Source of the DNA: Nitrospirota bacterium
Lineage (GTDB): Bacteria > Nitrospirota > Nitrospiria > Nitrospirales > Nitrospiraceae
Direction: 5' to 3'
Assembly (NCBI GenBank): GCA_005877535.1
Contig: VBOM01000011.1
Location: 1-8,530 of the forward strand
Length of the DNA: 8,530 nucleotides
Positions 6,594 through 8,530 of the stretch are shown here, in pieces. The notes beneath the pieces were generated by a model, which was not told the origin of the DNA, made no database searches, and worked only from the letters and a program-made list of their open reading frames with translations. Each line of letters begins with the position of its first letter. Position 1 is the first letter of the stretch. Made by a program: the position numbers and the translations under genes.

Positions 6594-7049
6594 ATGTGGA
6601 AATTTATCGCCGTTCTTGTTCTAGCCGCCGCGTCGTTTGGTCTCGGGTTCTATTTCGGCCAGCGTCCGGTCGGCACGCTGCAACAGACGGTCCTGGACCT
6701 TCAACATTCGCTCAAAAACACGTCGCGCGACATCTTCGACACCACGATGGGAATCGAGAAAGACTTGCGCAGACGGCAGGGACTGATCGACACCAAGTCA
6801 CGGGTGGTGCAGGCGAAGTCAGAACTGTTCGATAAAAACTTTGGGGAAGCCGCCAAGCAACTAGGCGAGGCGGCCGAGACGCTGGAGAATGCCACGAAGG
6901 GCGCAAAGCAAGACGAGTCGATCCTCGCCGTGCGGGCCCTGACCGGAACGCTTCGGGAAGTGAGACTTGAATTGTCGATGGGGAGACCGGTGTCGATCAA
7001 GAAGCTCGATGAAATTCAGCAGGAGGTTGACCGGCAGCTGAATAAATAA
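6594..7049 (+). CDS. Membrane-anchored helical protein, 151 aa
   Basis: Residues about 4-22 form one hydrophobic segment (FIAVLVLAAASFGLGFYFG) with Gly at 16, 18 and 22, either a membrane anchor or an uncleaved signal. The remaining 125 residues are predicted to be amphipathic helix throughout: LQQTVLDLQHSLKN, a basic patch KDLRRRQG, FGEAAKQLGEAAETLENA, and a C-terminal KKLDEIQQEVDRQLNK. No Cys and no enzyme motif are seen. The start is firm: AAAGGA lies seven bases before the ATG. Repeat R7 begins three bases after the TAA. It follows the exported HEAT gene on the same strand, and R6 lies between them, so whether they share a transcript depends on whether the repeat terminates transcription. 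I do not recognise the family. A periplasm-facing coiled-coil anchor is a fair guess. Confidence 0.85.
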   Translation: MWKFIAVLVLAAASFGLGFYFGQRPVGTLQQTVLDLQHSLKNTSRDIFDTTMGIEKDLRRRQGLIDTKSRVVQAKSELFDKNFGEAAKQLGEAAETLENATKGAKQDESILAVRALTGTLREVRLELSMGRPVSIKKLDEIQQEVDRQLNK

Positions 7050-7052
7050 CCT

Positions 7053-7176
7053 GCAGGCTGTTGAAAAAGTCCTCCAGCTGCGTTCTCGCATCGCTCAGAG
7101 GCTCAACGTACCGAAGCGTACGCCTCGCCTCTTTGCTTGCTGCGGCCTTGCTGGACGGCATTTTTGAACAGCCTGC
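7053..7176 (+). repeat. Interspersed palindromic repeat, copy R7 (forward)
   Basis: A 124-bp copy with perfect 10-bp ends GCAGGCTGTT and AACAGCCTGC, a third terminal sequence that still pairs. The central hairpin is the GTAC-CGAAGC-GTAC type shared with R5. It lies between convergent genes, three bases after one stop and 66 bases from the other, a suitable place for a bidirectional terminator. Confidence 0.9.
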
Positions 7177-7242
7177 GGGCTATTTTCACCCCAATCGGTC
7201 CGGCACAGTTTTCAGCGGTGTCAAAATAATCTGACGACCCTG
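7177..7242. other. AT-rich spacer, possible insertion-sequence end
   Basis: Between repeat R7 and the HEAT gene stop, the minus strand carries GTCAGATTATTTTGACACC and, further on, GGGGTGAAAATAG. The imperfectly repeated TGACA/TGAAAATA words remind me of terminal binding sites of IS21-like elements. There is no transposase and no partner end in the window, so this is only a suggestion. Confidence 0.2.
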
Positions 7243-8061
7243 CTACGTGTTGGCGGGCTGTTTCTTCCACTTCGCGAGAATCCGCTCCACCCGCATCCGT
7301 ACCACCAGGTCCGGATCCTTCATCAACAGCTTGATCGCATCCCGGCCCCGGTCGTCGCCGATCGCCTCGAGCGCCGCCGCAGACGTCAAGCGGGTAAACC
7401 AATCACTGTCGGAAAGCATGTCGATAAGGGGGGAGATCGCTTCAACATGTTTGATCCGTCCTAAGGCCAGCACCGCTTGCTTCCGAACATTCTCGTCTTT
7501 GTCTTTCAGCGCTTGAATCAATCGCGACAACGCCGGTTCACCCAGCTCGACCAACGCGTTGACCGCATCATCCTTGAACTCGTCATTTTTCAGCTGAAGC
7601 ATCAACGGATCGAGCACACGTTCGTCACGAATCTTCCCTAACGCGGCAATCGCATACTTCCGAACGTCCCAATCACGGAGCAACTTGATCAACAATTCAA
7701 CGGCAGGAGAACCGATCTGCCCCAACCCTTCAATCGCGACTTCCCGAACTTGCCAGTCACCGTCGCGCAAAGCATTGCACAGCGGTTCCACGCAGCGCTC
7801 ATCACCCATTTCCCCAAGCGTGATGGCAGCCTCGCGACGGACCACCCAATCGGGATCCTTGAGCAGGTCAATCTGGATCTCAATCTCATCCTTGACCTTC
7901 TCTTCTTCAAGAACGACGTGCCCCGTCAGTTCCGCTGTCGGCTCAACTGGTACCGGCTGCTCTCCGGCAAACTCGGCCGCCACCTGATCGGTAAATTCAT
8001 CGGTCACCGACTCTGAAACGGCGGGAGCCGCGCGTTCTTCTTTGGGTCGTGATTGTTCCAT
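7243..8061 (-). CDS. HEAT-repeat (PBS lyase-like) protein, 272 aa
   Basis: There is no signal peptide, so it is probably cytoplasmic. Residues 1-60 are acidic and low in complexity ([16 protein letters not shown]..., [12 protein letters not shown]) and are likely disordered. From about 62 to 265 there are seven consecutive HEAT-type repeats of about 30 residues with the pattern D--VR--A---LG-IGD; examples are [20 protein letters not shown] and [20 protein letters not shown]. The third and fourth repeats are one or more residues short in the loop. Such repeats form a right-handed solenoid used for protein binding; a lyase function is not implied, and no catalytic residues can be pointed out. 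The ATG has AAGGT eight bases upstream. It lies 50 bases downstream of the basic 69-aa gene on the same strand, so co-transcription is likely. It converges on the 151-aa gene across R7. Confidence 0.9.
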   Translation of the reverse strand: MEQSRPKEERAAPAVSESVTDEFTDQVAAEFAGEQPVPVEPTAELTGHVVLEEEKVKDEIEIQIDLLKDPDWVVRREAAITLGEMGDERCVEPLCNALRDGDWQVREVAIEGLGQIGSPAVELLIKLLRDWDVRKYAIAALGKIRDERVLDPLMLQLKNDEFKDDAVNALVELGEPALSRLIQALKDKDENVRKQAVLALGRIKHVEAISPLIDMLSDSDWFTRLTSAAALEAIGDDRGRDAIKLLMKDPDLVVRMRVERILAKWKKQPANT

Positions 8062-8111
8062 TAGTACTACCTTAACAATTCACTCACCTGTCAACTGCTC
8101 GGACAGGGCGA

Positions 8112-8321
8112 CTACTTCGAGGCAGGAGCGGCCGTTTTCTTGCTCGCAGAATTTTTCTTGCGCAGCGCTAAGGCACGCCGTTTCCGTTGTGTCCGTCGCA
8201 GCCGCTTCCTCAGCGAACGAAGGGCTTCATCCTCTTTGAGATTCTTGTGATCGGTCAATTTTGCCGCCACCTTCTTTTTCAGTCTAGTTTCGTCCGATTC
8301 ACTTGTCGTTTTTTTCGCCAT
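8112..8321 (-). CDS. Very basic small protein, 69 aa
   Basis: The product MAKKTTSESDETRLKKK... has 25 Lys or Arg out of 69 residues. A helical core, ALRSLRKRLRRTQRKRRALA (about 33-52), is followed by a KKTAAPASK tail like those of histone-H1-like or ribosome-associated proteins. Nucleic-acid binding is an inference from charge only; I do not recognise the family. The frame is open for 29 more codons upstream (start near 8408), but that extension (MKLSNRLPCPAGNRE...) looks non-coding and would begin inside the likely promoter. The chosen ATG has AGGGAGG eleven bases upstream, slightly far but purine rich. It is the first gene of a probable two-gene unit with the HEAT-repeat gene. Confidence 0.75.
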   Translation of the reverse strand: MAKKTTSESDETRLKKKVAAKLTDHKNLKEDEALRSLRKRLRRTQRKRRALALRKKNSASKKTAAPASK

Positions 8322-8388
8322 CCTGATTCGGGCCTCCCTGTATACCTCTGTGATCCAAATTGCCTCCCGGTTCCCAGCGGGACAAGGA

Positions 8389-8418
8389 AGTCTATTAGAG
8401 AGCTTCACAACCTGTCAA
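8389..8418 (-). promoter_or_regulatory. Candidate promoter for the basic protein/HEAT operon
   Basis: On the minus strand a consensus -35 box TTGACA (8413-8418) is followed 18 bp later by TAGACT (8389-8394, four of six). TAATAG at a 15-bp spacing is an alternative. The leader to the ATG at 8321 would be about 60 bases. The -35 is perfect, while the -10 is weak. Confidence 0.4.
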
Positions 8419-8530
8419 CCGGGCCTTTTAATACATTGAATCTTTCTTTTTAGTCTACCGGAATCAGAGGGGCCGCCGCTGTCTACACAGACTCTTGTTT
8501 ACATTTCAGTATCGATGCGGGGCCCGCCCC
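8419..8530. other. Right-edge intergenic sequence
   Basis: No gene is seen. It holds an AT-rich stretch (about 8427-8452), a short inverted repeat GTCT-ACAC-AGAC (8480-8491) and a GC-rich palindromic end around GGGCCC (about 8519-8530). None of these can be given a role. Confidence 0.3.

Noticed and set aside
72..7176. CRISPR array
   Set aside because: The repeats are 124-167 bp, palindromic, hundreds of bases to kilobases apart and in both orientations; there is no regular spacer pattern and no cas gene.
8322..8408. Longer start for the basic protein (98 aa)
   Set aside because: The extra residues do not resemble the rest of the protein, and the start would fall within the TTGACA promoter region; the internal MAKKTTSE start has AGGGAGG upstream.

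Overview
The window looks like a chromosomal stretch from a Nitrospira-like bacterium (phylum Nitrospirota). This is inferred from the style of the alpha-glucan phosphorylase and HEAT-repeat genes, the moderately high GC, and an interspersed palindromic repeat whose phantom 'MLKK(S/T)AS...' reading frames I associate from memory with Nitrospira genomes. No marker gene here proves the taxon.

Layout. Bases 1-71 hold the 3' tail of a plus-strand gene. A repeat follows, then an AT-richer, gene-poor stretch with one small minus-strand hypothetical gene (493-792). A minus-strand lipoprotein gene (1128-1382) lies head to head with a plus-strand gene for a 286-aa protein of unknown function (1660-2520), which has a clear sigma70-type promoter. 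Next, on the plus strand, come a glycogen/alpha-glucan phosphorylase (2625-4715, 5' end unclear), an apparently exported TPR/HEAT-repeat protein (about 4982-6406) and a 151-aa membrane-anchored helical protein (6594-7049). The right end carries a convergent minus-strand pair, a very basic 69-aa protein and a 272-aa HEAT-repeat protein (8321 down to 7243), probably one operon.

The most striking feature is a family of seven copies of a roughly 125-bp imperfect palindrome in almost every intergenic gap. Five copies are full length, one is enlarged to 167 bp and one is a 35-bp half arm. Outer and central stems differ between copies yet stay complementary, so base pairing seems to be conserved. 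Most copies sit 0-100 bp after a stop codon; one lies between divergent genes. Two copies touch the 5' ends of the genes that follow (glgP and the exported HEAT gene) and leave both start codons uncertain. Several open frames in the window are products of this repeat, not genes.

Functionally the genes do not form one obvious pathway. The phosphorylase acts in storage-polysaccharide breakdown; the two HEAT proteins, the lipoprotein and the anchored helical protein are probably scaffold or envelope proteins of unknown role. I found no CRISPR array, rRNA, tRNA, intact insertion sequence or recognisable defence system.
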